Below are positions 36,648 to 47,595 of a DNA stretch of 64,000 bases, one piece after another. The first letter of the stretch is position 1. Every line of letters begins with the position of its first letter. The notes under the pieces were generated by a model. The model was not told the origin of the DNA. It ran no database searches and saw only the letters and a program-made list of their open reading frames with translations. The translations under genes and the position numbers were made by a program. The DNA is from DASSTY01 sp035760645 (lineage in GTDB: Bacteria; Gemmatimonadota; Gemmatimonadetes; Gemmatimonadales; GWC2-71-9): positions 30,614 through 94,613 of the forward strand of contig DASTSO010000130.1 in NCBI GenBank assembly GCA_035760645.1. The letters are read 5' to 3'.

Positions 36648-37685
36648 TCAGTGTCCGCCGTTTCGTACATGCTGGTCCCAGTAGCGCATCCATTCGGCCC
36701 CGCGCTGTGCGAGGAGGCCCCAATCCACGTCCGCGATCGTCATTTCGCGCTCCACCTCGGCGACCCACGCGGGCACCGAGTCGGCCGGCAGGTCGAGGCG
36801 CGCCGGGAGGCGGTAGACCTTCCGCGCCGTGAGGATCTGGGCCTCGGGGCTTCCGACGAAGTCGATGAACGCCTTCGCCGCGTCCGCGTGCCGCGCCCCG
36901 CGCACCAGGCCGATCGCGTCGTCGATGACCACGGTGCCGCTCCGCGGGAAGACGTACCCGAACGGCATCCCCTTGCTCCGGCTGATGAGGATGTCGGGCA
37001 GGTCCCAGAGCGTGACGAGCCCTTCCTGGCGCGCGAGCTTCTCGTCGAGCACCGCGGGGTTGAGCGCGTAGGTCTTCGTCTGCGCGTCGAGCCGGCGGAG
37101 CCAGGCCCAGCCGGCCGCGGTGTCGCCCGTCTCGCGGAGACTCCGCTCGATGATGAGGCCCCAGATGGCCCGCATGGTGCCGCTCGCGACGGGATCGCGG
37201 ATGAGCACCTTCCCCTTCCACTCGGGCTCGAGCACCGCGTCCCAGTCCTGCGGCGCCTGCTCGCGCGTGAGCGCGGCGCTGTTGTAGGCGATGATCGCCG
37301 GGGTGCGGTAGGCCGGGTAGTAAAGATCGTTCGGCCCGACGCCGCGCCGGTCCACGTGCGCGGCCCACGCGGGGCGGTAGGGCGCGAGCACCGAATCGGC
37401 GATCCCGCGGTCGAAGATCGTCGTCGGCCCGCCGAACCAGACGTCGGCCTGCGGGTTCACCTGCTCGAAGCGGAGCCGGTCGAGGATCTCCTGGCTCCCC
37501 ATGTCGAGCCAGCGCACGTCCACGTCGGGCCGCCGCTGCTCGAACGCCCGTTCGAGCAGCACGAGCTGGTCGCGCCCGTGGGGCGAGTAGACCACCACCG
37601 GCGTGCGGCCATCGCCGCGGCACGCGGCGAGAAGCAGAGCGGCGAGGAGCAGGCCGGCGCGCGCCCGCCCGATCCCTCCCCTCAC
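36648..37685 (-). CDS. ABC transporter substrate-binding lipoprotein, Fe3+-type (FbpA-like)
   Basis: 345 aa. GTG at 37685 overlaps the stop of the PIG-L gene (GTGA). A signal peptide with lipobox LLAAC places the lipid-modified Cys at C22. The periplasmic binding-protein type 2 fold follows (VVVYSPHGRDQLVLLERAFEQ, ADVWFGGPTTIFD, YRTPAIIAYNSAALT, KAFIDFVGSPEAQILTARK). The family binds Fe3+, and some members bind other anions or phosphonates. The tyrosine pair typical of FbpA is not clearly visible, so the ligand is open. Confidence 0.88.
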   Translation of the reverse strand: MRGGIGRARAGLLLAALLLAACRGDGRTPVVVYSPHGRDQLVLLERAFEQRRPDVDVRWLDMGSQEILDRLRFEQVNPQADVWFGGPTTIFDRGIADSVLAPYRPAWAAHVDRRGVGPNDLYYPAYRTPAIIAYNSAALTREQAPQDWDAVLEPEWKGKVLIRDPVASGTMRAIWGLIIERSLRETGDTAAGWAWLRRLDAQTKTYALNPAVLDEKLARQEGLVTLWDLPDILISRSKGMPFGYVFPRSGTVVIDDAIGLVRGARHADAAKAFIDFVGSPEAQILTARKVYRLPARLDLPADSVPAWVAEVEREMTIADVDWGLLAQRGAEWMRYWDQHVRNGGH

Positions 37686-40333
37686 GGCACCGGCGCCCGC
37701 GCCGGCGCGAGGAGGTTGAGGAAGAGCCGGAACGCCCCCGGCACGCCGGCCGGCAGCTCGCGGAAGAAGGCGAGCCCGGTGTAGACGTACGTCCCCGTGC
37801 CCAGCGGCGCGACGAGCAGCCCGCCCTCCTTCGGCGCCTCGCCGGGGTCGTGCATCGAGAGGAGCGGCCGGTAGGCCGGATCCCAGGTGTGCGCGAAGTA
37901 CAGGCCCCGCTCCTGGATCCAGCCCGCCCAGTCGGCGGGGCCGATCGGGTTCGGGGTCGTGAGCGCCGGGGCGCCGGGGACGAGCGCGGTCACCGCCGCG
38001 TTCTCGTCGGTGACGCGGTCGTGCGGCGTGGCGATCGTGAGCGGGAACGGCGCGTAGCCGCCGCGCACGAACTGGTACTGCTGGTACTGCACGACGAGGC
38101 GCCCGCCGTTCCGGGCATACTGCAGCAGCCGGTCGTTGTGCGCGAGCAGCGCCGGGCTCGTCTCGTACGCGCGCGGGCCCACGACGATGACGTCGTAGCG
38201 CGCGAGATCGCCCTGGGCGAGGGTGCGGGCGTCGAGCAGCTCCACCGGCACGCCGACCTGCCGGAGCGCTTCGGGCACGCGGTCGGCGGCGCCGCGGACG
38301 TAGCCGACGTGCGCGAGCTTCGGCAGCGCGAGCGGGGCGACGACGACGTGCGCGGCCGAGGGGCTCGCGTAGCTGCGGAGCCGGATGTGCGGGTAGTCCA
38401 CCGTGAACACGCCGACGTCGTAGCGGCGGCTCCCCGCCTCCGCGACCGCGCGCACGGAGTAGGCGCCGGGGGCGAGCTTCGCGGGCGGCGTCACCTCGAA
38501 GGCGAAGTCGCGCGCCTCGTCCTCGCGCGTGAACGTGAAGCTCTGCGGCCCGGGGGCCGGCCATCCCTCGGGCACCAGCAGGCGCACGCGGCCGGTCGTC
38601 GTGTCGCGCGCCCCGTGCGTGAGGGTGACCGTGAAGTGGTGCGCGCCCGCCGTCCCCGCGCGCCAGACGATGGTGTCGGGGTCGAGCTTCACGTCCACAC
38701 GCGGCACGACGCGCACCGGCCGCCGCTGCTCGCCCAGGGCCTGGTCGTTCGTGCGATACGCGATCTCGCGCATCCCGCCCGCGAGGGCATCCTCGCGGGC
38801 GGCCGCCGGCGCCGCCCCCGTCGGTCGCACCTCGAAGCTCGCGCGGAACGGCGCGGGCTCGAACGGGAGGCCGTCCACCGAATCGGTCGGCCACTGGTAC
38901 ATCGCGCCCGTGAGCGGGCGCCGCAGGAAGTACGGCAGCGTGAGCGCCGCGTCCGCCGGCGCGGCGAGCGCGAAGCGCCGGGTCGCGACGGCGCCGGCCG
39001 CGAGCTCGACCCAGGCGTCGCCCGGCCCGTCGAGCCGGCGCACGCGCCACCCGGGCCCCGGACTGACGGGGGCGAGCCGCACGCGCACGGGCGCAGCGCC
39101 GGTGTTCCAGGCGCTCAGCGTCACGCCCAACTCCTGCCCCGCCACGATCCGGTCGTCGTCGGCGAGCGCGTCGAAGACGAGCCCCTGCGCGATCGTCGTC
39201 GCCCGCCGCAGGTGCGTGCGCTGGTCCGCGAGCCTGACCGGGACCGCGCTCCGCCCGTCCGCGCCGGCCGCGTCGTCCGCACCGGCCGCGCCGGCCGCAC
39301 CGGCCGCGCCGGCCGTGCGCGTGTCACCCTCGCCCGCGGCCCCGAGCGCGCCCGCCAACCGGTCGAGTACCGCCAGGAGCCGCGCGCGCTCGACGGGTCC
39401 CGTCAGCGCGCGGGCCGAGTCGGCGAGCGCCGCGTAGCGCGGGCCGAGGGTCGTGTCCACGCCGGCCCAGAGGCCGCCCGCTCCCTTCCCGGTCCGGTCC
39501 GCCCACAGCATCACCCGCACCGGCGAGGGGCCGATCTCCTGCAGCCGCCCCATGTCCTGCGAGCGGTGCTGGCTGCGGCTCCGCATGGCGATCTGATGAT
39601 ACGACTGCCCCACCGCCGGATCGAGCGCGCCGCCCTTGAGCGTCAGCGTCGTCTCGGCGGTGTCGAAGCGGGTGCTCCGGTAGAGCTTGAGCGGCGCCCA
39701 GGGCGCGAGCCCCTCCTCGCGCTCGAGCTCGGGGAAGCGGCTGGGATCACCCGCGACCCGGAACGCCTCCTGCGCCGCCCACCCGGCCGCCTGATGCTGC
39801 CCGTGGCCGTCGCGCGGGGTGCCGCTGAAGACGCTCACGACCACCTGCGGACGGAAGCGGCGGATGATGCGCACCACGTCCTTGAGCACGGTGTCGCGCG
39901 GCCAATGGGCCCAGGTGTCGTCGAGGGTCTTGGAGAAGCCGAAGTCGTAGGCGCGGGTGAAGAACTGGCGGGCACCGTCGAGGCGGCGGGCGGCGAGGAG
40001 CTCCTCGGTGCGGATGAGGCCGAGCGCCTCGCCCAGCTCGGGGCCGATCAGGTTCTGGCCCCCCTCGCCCCGGTTGAGCGCGAGATAGGCCGCCTCCGCC
40101 CCGTCCCGCCGCACGAGGAGCGTCAGCAGCTCGGTGTCCTCGTCGTCCGGGTGGGCGCCGATCATGAGCACCCGCTTGTCGTGCCCCAGCATGCGGAGTT
40201 CGTGCTCGAGCGCGACGACCCCGCCGGTCCCGGGTGGCTCGAGCTGCTGCGCCCGGAGCGGGCGGATGGGGAGGGCGGCGGCGGCGGCGAGCGAAAGAAG
40301 CGGGAGTGCGAGCGAGCGGGTCAGTCGGTGCAC
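37682..40333 (-). CDS. exported PIG-L/LmbE-type deacetylase with C-terminal extension
   Basis: 883 aa. A Sec signal peptide (LALPLLSLAAAAALPIRPLRAQ) precedes a PIG-L domain with the zinc motif H61-P-D-D64 and a later DGHGQHQAAG block carrying the other His ligands. PIG-L enzymes remove N-acetyl groups from glycans or thiol conjugates. A low-complexity Ala/Gly linker (about residues 345-365) leads into beta domains. A C-terminal region (VGPRAYETSPALLAHNDRLLQYARNGG) looks like a class-I glutamine-amidotransferase-like fold. The start is GTG. It heads the six-gene overlapping operon down to 31353; its relation to metal uptake is unclear. Confidence 0.87.
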   Translation of the reverse strand: MHRLTRSLALPLLSLAAAAALPIRPLRAQQLEPPGTGGVVALEHELRMLGHDKRVLMIGAHPDDEDTELLTLLVRRDGAEAAYLALNRGEGGQNLIGPELGEALGLIRTEELLAARRLDGARQFFTRAYDFGFSKTLDDTWAHWPRDTVLKDVVRIIRRFRPQVVVSVFSGTPRDGHGQHQAAGWAAQEAFRVAGDPSRFPELEREEGLAPWAPLKLYRSTRFDTAETTLTLKGGALDPAVGQSYHQIAMRSRSQHRSQDMGRLQEIGPSPVRVMLWADRTGKGAGGLWAGVDTTLGPRYAALADSARALTGPVERARLLAVLDRLAGALGAAGEGDTRTAGAAGAAGAAGADDAAGADGRSAVPVRLADQRTHLRRATTIAQGLVFDALADDDRIVAGQELGVTLSAWNTGAAPVRVRLAPVSPGPGWRVRRLDGPGDAWVELAAGAVATRRFALAAPADAALTLPYFLRRPLTGAMYQWPTDSVDGLPFEPAPFRASFEVRPTGAAPAAAREDALAGGMREIAYRTNDQALGEQRRPVRVVPRVDVKLDPDTIVWRAGTAGAHHFTVTLTHGARDTTTGRVRLLVPEGWPAPGPQSFTFTREDEARDFAFEVTPPAKLAPGAYSVRAVAEAGSRRYDVGVFTVDYPHIRLRSYASPSAAHVVVAPLALPKLAHVGYVRGAADRVPEALRQVGVPVELLDARTLAQGDLARYDVIVVGPRAYETSPALLAHNDRLLQYARNGGRLVVQYQQYQFVRGGYAPFPLTIATPHDRVTDENAAVTALVPGAPALTTPNPIGPADWAGWIQERGLYFAHTWDPAYRPLLSMHDPGEAPKEGGLLVAPLGTGTYVYTGLAFFRELPAGVPGAFRLFLNLLAPARAPVP

Positions 40334-40435
40334 GGGCCCTGGCCGAGTGGGGTCGCGGGAAACCTAACGCGGTCGGGGAGGGAGTGAAGGCGGACGAGCC
40401 GAGAGGCGGGCGGGCGGGGGCTCCGCTCATGAAAG

Positions 40436-40464
40436 CCCCCCGGGCTCGTGCCGAGCCCGGGGGG
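40436..40464 (-). terminator. 13-bp GC hairpin, minus-strand terminator
   Basis: CCCCCCGGGCTCG, loop TGC, then the exact reverse complement. Read on the minus strand it is followed by CTTTCAT and lies 51 bp after the stop of the membrane protein gene at 40515. Confidence 0.75.
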
Positions 40465-40514
40465 TCCTGGTCCACGGGGGAGTGGCTGCGCGGCCGCCGG
40501 GCCGCCGGAGCGCC

Positions 40515-41021
40515 TCAGTCCCGGTCGCCCATGTCCCCCAGCGGCGTGGCGTAGAGCGCCTGGCGGAGCGCCGGATGGCTGCGCCAGAGGTAGGTGCCCA
40601 TCACGAGCGCGGCGATCGTGTTCGCGGCCAGCACGCGCCAGAAGGGGAAGAGATCCCGTGTCGTCGCGGAGAGCATGGCGACGACGCCGTAGAAGAAGAG
40701 CTCGAAGGCGACGAAGACGATGAGGACGGCGAAGCGCACGACCGGGTTGTCGGTCGCCATGTGGATGACCTTCACCAACAGCACGCCGAAGAGGGCGAAG
40801 AGCGCGAAGTGCACCACCGTGTAGAGCAGCACCGCGCCGAAATCGATGTGCATGATGTCGGGCCGGCCCTCGCCGAAGAGCACGACCTGGCCCAGCACGC
40901 TCGGCGTCCGGAGCGGGTGGCCGGCGAGGATGTCGAGGATCAGGAAGAAGACGGCCACCGCCACGCCGCCCAGCAGGCCGACGTCGGTGCCCTCACCCCA
41001 AACCGAGTGACGCTCTGCCAT
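40515..41021 (-). CDS. four-helix integral membrane protein, function unknown
   Basis: 168 aa. Four hydrophobic segments: about residues 14-32 (VGLLGGVAVAVFFLILDIL), 60-85, 95-120 and 130-148. There are short polar ends and no recognised domain. His and Asp lie near membrane borders (IMHIDFGAVLLYTVVHFALF). ATG at 41021 has GGAGGACAC immediately upstream; a longer in-frame start lacks support. It lies 165 bp after the DUF971 gene, which is on the same strand. Confidence 0.8.
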   Translation of the reverse strand: MAERHSVWGEGTDVGLLGGVAVAVFFLILDILAGHPLRTPSVLGQVVLFGEGRPDIMHIDFGAVLLYTVVHFALFALFGVLLVKVIHMATDNPVVRFAVLIVFVAFELFFYGVVAMLSATTRDLFPFWRVLAANTIAALVMGTYLWRSHPALRQALYATPLGDMGDRD

Positions 41022-41186
41022 GTGTCCTCCTCGACCGATGAGAGTCCGGACGCCCTTCCCCCACGTTACGCGCGGCCCGCGGCGGCGCAAGGGCGCGTCC
41101 CCCGCCGCGGCAACGCTCCCCGGCGCCCGATCGTTCCCGGAGGGGCCACGATGGGGTCAGGGACCGCTCCCGGGCGGTGTCGGAGG

Positions 41187-41507
41187 TCACCGCTCGGCGC
41201 GGCAGCGCGGGCACGGGCAGCGCTGCCGCAGGAAGTCGAAGGTGTAGATCCCGGTGGCGTGCCCGTCGCTCCAGCGGACCCGCAGCCCGTAGGCCCCGAC
41301 CAGCTCGAGCGCGAGCGGCCGGACGTCGGCGGGCACCGTGGCCGGGACGAGGAGCGGCCGCCCGGTGGTCTCCTCGACGCACATGGCGCACTGGCAGGCG
41401 AGCCGCAGCTCGCGCGCGGGATAGAAGCCCTCGTGCCCCCGGTCGTCCCACTCGATGCGCAGGCCGGCGTCCTCGCGGGTGATCGCCCGCGGCAAGCGTG
41501 TCGTCAC
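41187..41507 (-). CDS. DUF971 / GBBH-like N-terminal domain protein
   Basis: 106 aa stand-alone domain. It has a conserved beta core (GLRIEWDDRGHEGFYPARELRLACQC) and the family end motif (GIYTFDFLRQRCPCPRC). Cysteine pairs CQCAMC and CPCPRC could bind zinc or an Fe-S cluster. The domain occurs fused to Mrp/NBP35 Fe-S carrier ATPases and at the N-terminus of gamma-butyrobetaine hydroxylase. Being divergent from aconitase, an Fe-S enzyme, is suggestive but not proof of an Fe-S role. Confidence 0.85.
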   Translation of the reverse strand: MTTRLPRAITREDAGLRIEWDDRGHEGFYPARELRLACQCAMCVEETTGRPLLVPATVPADVRPLALELVGAYGLRVRWSDGHATGIYTFDFLRQRCPCPRCRAER

Positions 41508-41531
41508 GAAATTTCCGAAGCCTTTCCAGGA

Positions 41532-41558
41532 CAGGGTGTTATCGCAGGGTGTTATATT
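41532..41558 (+). promoter_or_regulatory. acnA promoter with 11-bp direct repeat
   Basis: CAGGGTGTTAT occurs twice, at 41532-41542 and 41545-41555 (13-bp period). The second copy overlaps the -10 element TATATT (41553-41558). GGACA at 41529-41533 is a partial -35. The repeat may bind a regulator. Confidence 0.5.
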
Positions 41559-41600
41559 CCGCGCGCCCGAGACCGGACCCCCAATCCACGCTCAGGAGCC

Positions 41601-44429
<2,829 letters not shown>

Positions 44430-44449
44430 GGCAGGCGGAAGGGTACGGA

Positions 44450-44493
44450 AACGAAGCGAGCCCCCGGTGATCGCACCGGGGGCTCGCTTCGTT
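44450..44493. terminator. 20-bp stem hairpin between acnA and rpoD (convergent)
   Basis: AACGAAGCGAGCCCCCGGTG, loop ATCG, then the exact reverse complement, 20 bp after acnA and 22 bp from the rpoD stop. The core GAGCCnCCGGTG-N4-CACCGGnGGCTC is the same as in the hairpins at 9133, 54804 and 63908. Confidence 0.8.
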
Positions 44494-44515
44494 CGGTGGG
44501 GCTTACGTCCGCCTG

Positions 44516-45412
44516 TTACGCCACCAGATCCTTCAGCCGGTCGCCCGTTTCCCCCTCGCGCAGCCGGAGCAGCGCGCGGTCGCGGAGCTGGCGGATCCGC
44601 TCGCGGGTCACACCCATCATGCGGCCGATCTCCTCGAGCGTGCGGCTGTTGCCGTCGTCGAGGCCGAAGTAGAGGCGCAGCACCTTCGCGTCGCGCGGCG
44701 GGAGCGTGGCGAGCGCGGCCTCGATGTCGCGCGTCTGGCTGTTGGCCATCGTCGACGTGTCCGTGCTCTCCTGCTCGGCCATCGTGAAGCGCTCCATGCG
44801 CTCGTTCCCGTCGCCCTCGCGGGTCGGATGGTCGAGCCGCACCGCCTCGGAGTTGAGCGCGCTGAGACTGCGCACCGCCTCGACCGTGAGGCCGGTGGCG
44901 CGCGCGAGCTCCTCGGTGGTGGGCATCCGCCCCAGCCGGTCCTTCAGCAGGGTCGTGGTGCGGCCCAGCCGGCTCAGGTCGGCCGTGCGGTTCAGCGGCA
45001 CCCGCACCGGGCGGCCGTGGCGGGCGATCGCCGCCTGCACCGCCTGACGGATCCACCACACGGCGTACGAGATGAACTTGACGCCACGGTCCGGATCGAA
45101 CTTCCGGGCAGCCGTCATGAGCCCGAGGTTGCCCTCGCCGATCAGGTCGACGAGCGGCACGCCGCGGTTCTGGAACTTCTTCGCCACCGAGACGACGAAG
45201 CGGACGTTGTGCCGGGCCAGCTTCTCCTGGGCCGCCACGTTGCCCTTGAACGCCTTGCGGGCGAGCTCCATCTCCTCCTCACGGCTGAGGAGCGGAACCC
45301 GGCTGATCTCATCCAGGTACAGGTCGAGGCTCTCCCGACCCTCATCCACCGCCCGCGCGATCTGCGCCGGACGCACCGCGCGCCGCTTGGGCCGACCTCT
45401 CATCGACGACAC
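44516..45412 (-). CDS. rpoD: primary-type sigma70 factor, short form without region 1.1
   Basis: 298 aa. Region 1.2 is DLYLDEISRVPLLSREEE. Region 2 is LVDLIGEGNLGLM, then FISYAVWWIRQAV. Region 3 begins LGRMPTTEELA. Region 4 has the DNA-binding helix TLEEIGRMMGVTRERIRQL. It lacks region 1.1 and the non-conserved insert of proteobacterial RpoD, as in Bacteroidota primary sigma factors. GTG at 45412 is chosen because GGAGGAGG lies 7 nt upstream. It has a good promoter (45495-45523). It may be the housekeeping sigma or a group 2 paralogue. Confidence 0.92.
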   Translation of the reverse strand: MSSMRGRPKRRAVRPAQIARAVDEGRESLDLYLDEISRVPLLSREEEMELARKAFKGNVAAQEKLARHNVRFVVSVAKKFQNRGVPLVDLIGEGNLGLMTAARKFDPDRGVKFISYAVWWIRQAVQAAIARHGRPVRVPLNRTADLSRLGRTTTLLKDRLGRMPTTEELARATGLTVEAVRSLSALNSEAVRLDHPTREGDGNERMERFTMAEQESTDTSTMANSQTRDIEAALATLPPRDAKVLRLYFGLDDGNSRTLEEIGRMMGVTRERIRQLRDRALLRLREGETGDRLKDLVA

Positions 45413-45805
45413 TCTATTGCCTCCTCCGGGATTCGCATCCCCCGTCCACTAGGCCAGGCACGGAAATCGAGGCCACACGCACACCAGACGCGGAAAAATA
45501 ACACCTAACCCACGCAAAATCAACACGTTACGAAACTCACCCCGACCGGCCCGCCTAACTTCAACCGGCGTGGTGAGTTGCGGCCCCGCCGCACCACCCC
45601 CGCCTCCCCGCCGGCCGGCCCGGTCGGGCCGGCCCCACCGGGCCCTCCAGCCGGACGGCTCCCACGGAGGGAGCGCCAATTTGGGAAATACCCGATCGAA
45701 AGTGCAACAGGGAAAAGCTGCCCATCGGTTCCGGCCCCGAGGACGCCGCCGGGCGGGCACCTTGCACAGGCCCCGCCCGGCTCCGACACCGCTGGGGCGC
45801 TCGGC
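45413..45805. other. 393-bp region between M61 peptidase end and rpoD start
   Basis: No gene is supported. It holds the rpoD promoter; an imperfect inverted repeat upstream of it (AACTCACC at 45534-45541 with GGTGAGTT at 45572-45579, arms extending to about 15 bp); GC-rich GGCC-type short palindromes at 45612-45650; and a conspicuous AT-rich island at about 45668-45722 (TTTGGGAAATACCC and around). No known RNA family was recognised in the island. Confidence 0.5.
45495..45523 (-). promoter_or_regulatory. sigma70-type promoter of rpoD
   Basis: Minus strand: -35 TTGATT (45523-45518), exactly 17 bp spacer, -10 TATTTT (45500-45495). The leader to the GTG is about 80 nt. Confidence 0.6.
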
Positions 45806-47425
45806 CTACTTCCCCGCCGCCCAGGCCCGGCCCAGCGCCGCCCCCGGGGCCGCCGGGTCGAGGGAGAGGGTGTACTTGCCGCCCTCCTGCCCGAGCCGCA
45901 GGCCGACCCGGGCGAGCACCGCCTCGTAGGGGAGCTCCTCGGTGCCCGAGACGTAGCGGCGGAAGAAGTCGGTATAGTCGGCGCCGCTCGCGTCGTTCAC
46001 GGCCCGGAGGAAGTCGGCGTCGGTGTAGCCGCGGCCCTGGAGATAGTAGGTCGTCGCGGGCGTGAGCCAGAAGCGCTTCCACATGAGCCGCATGACGTCG
46101 TCGAGCGACTTGCGCCCCTGGGTCCGCGCCCGGAGGTCGAGGTCGAGCAGCCAGCCCAGCACCTCGCCCTTGTTGTAGTAGCTGATGGTGGCGCTGTCGA
46201 GCTGCGCCTTCTGCCGGAGCGGCACGCCGTCGAAGAGCCAGGCGCTCAGCGAGCTCTCCTGGGCGCTCATCCACCGCCGTGCCGGGCGGCCCTGGAGCTG
46301 CCCCACGGCGGCGGCCGTGCGCTGCAGGTAGCGGGTCGAGTCCCACACCCCGGCGCGCAGCAGGTGGCGCACGCCGTAGTAGTTGGTGATCCCCTCGCCG
46401 ATCCAGAGCGTGGTCGTGTAGTTCTCGCGCGTGTAGTCCCAGGGGCCGAGCTCGCGGGCCCGCAGGCGCTTCATGTTCCAGGTGTGGAAGAACTCGTGCG
46501 AGAAGACGCCGAGGCGCGGCAGGTACGCATTGCTGTCGGCCAGGTCGGCGAGCGCCACCGGCTGGCTGATGTGCGTGGAGGCGAGGTGCTCCATGCCGTC
46601 GCCGCCGTTCCCCTTGAGGAAGTGCACCATGAAGGTGTAGGACGGCATCGGCTGCTCGCCCCACATGGCGACCTGCGCCCGCACGATCCGCTCGACGTCG
46701 GCGACGAGCCGCTGCCGCAGCGCGCCCGGATCGGGATCGGTGTGCAGCATGACGCGGTAGAGCGTCTTGCCGACGTGGAAGCTGTCCACCGTGAACGCCG
46801 CCGAGATCTCGGTCGGCGCGTCGATCATGAGATCGTAGTTGCGGAACTTGTAGGTGCGCCCGCCGGCCGAATCGACGACGCCCTCCTGCCCCGCCTCGCC
46901 GTTGATGATGTGCCAGCCCGCGGGGCCCTGATAGCGCACGGTCACCGGATCGGGCTTGTGGCCCACGACGTAGGGGAAGACGTTCCCCGGATTCAGATTC
47001 ACGTGGGTCGAGTCGATCTGCGAGGTCGAGCCCGAGAGGTTGTCCCAGTAGACGCGGAAGGCGAAGGTGACGGGCCGCGCGCGCGCGCAGCGGACCACCC
47101 AGGTCGTCTTGTCGCGCTTCACCGCCGGCACGACCGCGTCGCCGCAGCGCGCCTCCTCGTCCATGACGTTGGCGGCGAAGTTGTAGATGGCGTAGCGGCC
47201 CGGGTACCAGGTCGGAAGCTGGAAGACGACCGAGTCGGCGTCGCGCCCGGCGACCCGCACGCGCACGGCGCCGTGGTGGGTGGCCGGCTCCGGACTCGAG
47301 AACTCGTAGGCGATCGTGTACGACTTCGGCGCGGCGGGTGGCGAGGCGGCCGCGGCGAGCGGGGAGGGCGAGGGCGCCGGGGGGGCGACCGTGAGGACGA
47401 GAGCCAGCAGCGAAGCCGGGATCAT
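45806..47425 (-). CDS. exported M61-family metallopeptidase, lacking PDZ domain
   Basis: 539 aa with a Sec signal peptide followed by an Ala/Pro linker. The N-terminal beta domain (SYTIAYEFSSPEPATHHGAVRVRV) and central catalytic domain are those of glycyl aminopeptidase-like M61 enzymes. The zinc site is H310-E311-F-F-H314 (VFSHEFFHTWNMKRLR) with the third ligand in LWIGEGITNYYG. M61 proteins commonly end with a PDZ domain; this one stops after the helical region and has no PDZ. CGGAG precedes the ATG. It probably trims peptides in the envelope. Confidence 0.88.
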   Translation of the reverse strand: MIPASLLALVLTVAPPAPSPSPLAAAASPPAAPKSYTIAYEFSSPEPATHHGAVRVRVAGRDADSVVFQLPTWYPGRYAIYNFAANVMDEEARCGDAVVPAVKRDKTTWVVRCARARPVTFAFRVYWDNLSGSTSQIDSTHVNLNPGNVFPYVVGHKPDPVTVRYQGPAGWHIINGEAGQEGVVDSAGGRTYKFRNYDLMIDAPTEISAAFTVDSFHVGKTLYRVMLHTDPDPGALRQRLVADVERIVRAQVAMWGEQPMPSYTFMVHFLKGNGGDGMEHLASTHISQPVALADLADSNAYLPRLGVFSHEFFHTWNMKRLRARELGPWDYTRENYTTTLWIGEGITNYYGVRHLLRAGVWDSTRYLQRTAAAVGQLQGRPARRWMSAQESSLSAWLFDGVPLRQKAQLDSATISYYNKGEVLGWLLDLDLRARTQGRKSLDDVMRLMWKRFWLTPATTYYLQGRGYTDADFLRAVNDASGADYTDFFRRYVSGTEELPYEAVLARVGLRLGQEGGKYTLSLDPAAPGAALGRAWAAGK

Positions 47426-47595
47426 GCGCGCTCCGATTGCGGGTACCAGGATGCGGGTGCCAGGGGGCGGCGGGAACGAGCCCGCAACTTAGACCCGATC
47501 GGCGCGCGTTGACAGAGGGCCGGACGGGCGCGATCATCCGACCGTCCCCTCGACCCCGTGGCGGCCGCACCGCGCGCCACCAGCTCCCGGAATCG

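Noticed and set aside
39240..39330. Ala/Gly-coding 9-bp repeats in the PIG-L gene as a mobile element
   Set aside because: They keep the reading frame and form an interdomain linker; this is simple GC-rich slippage.
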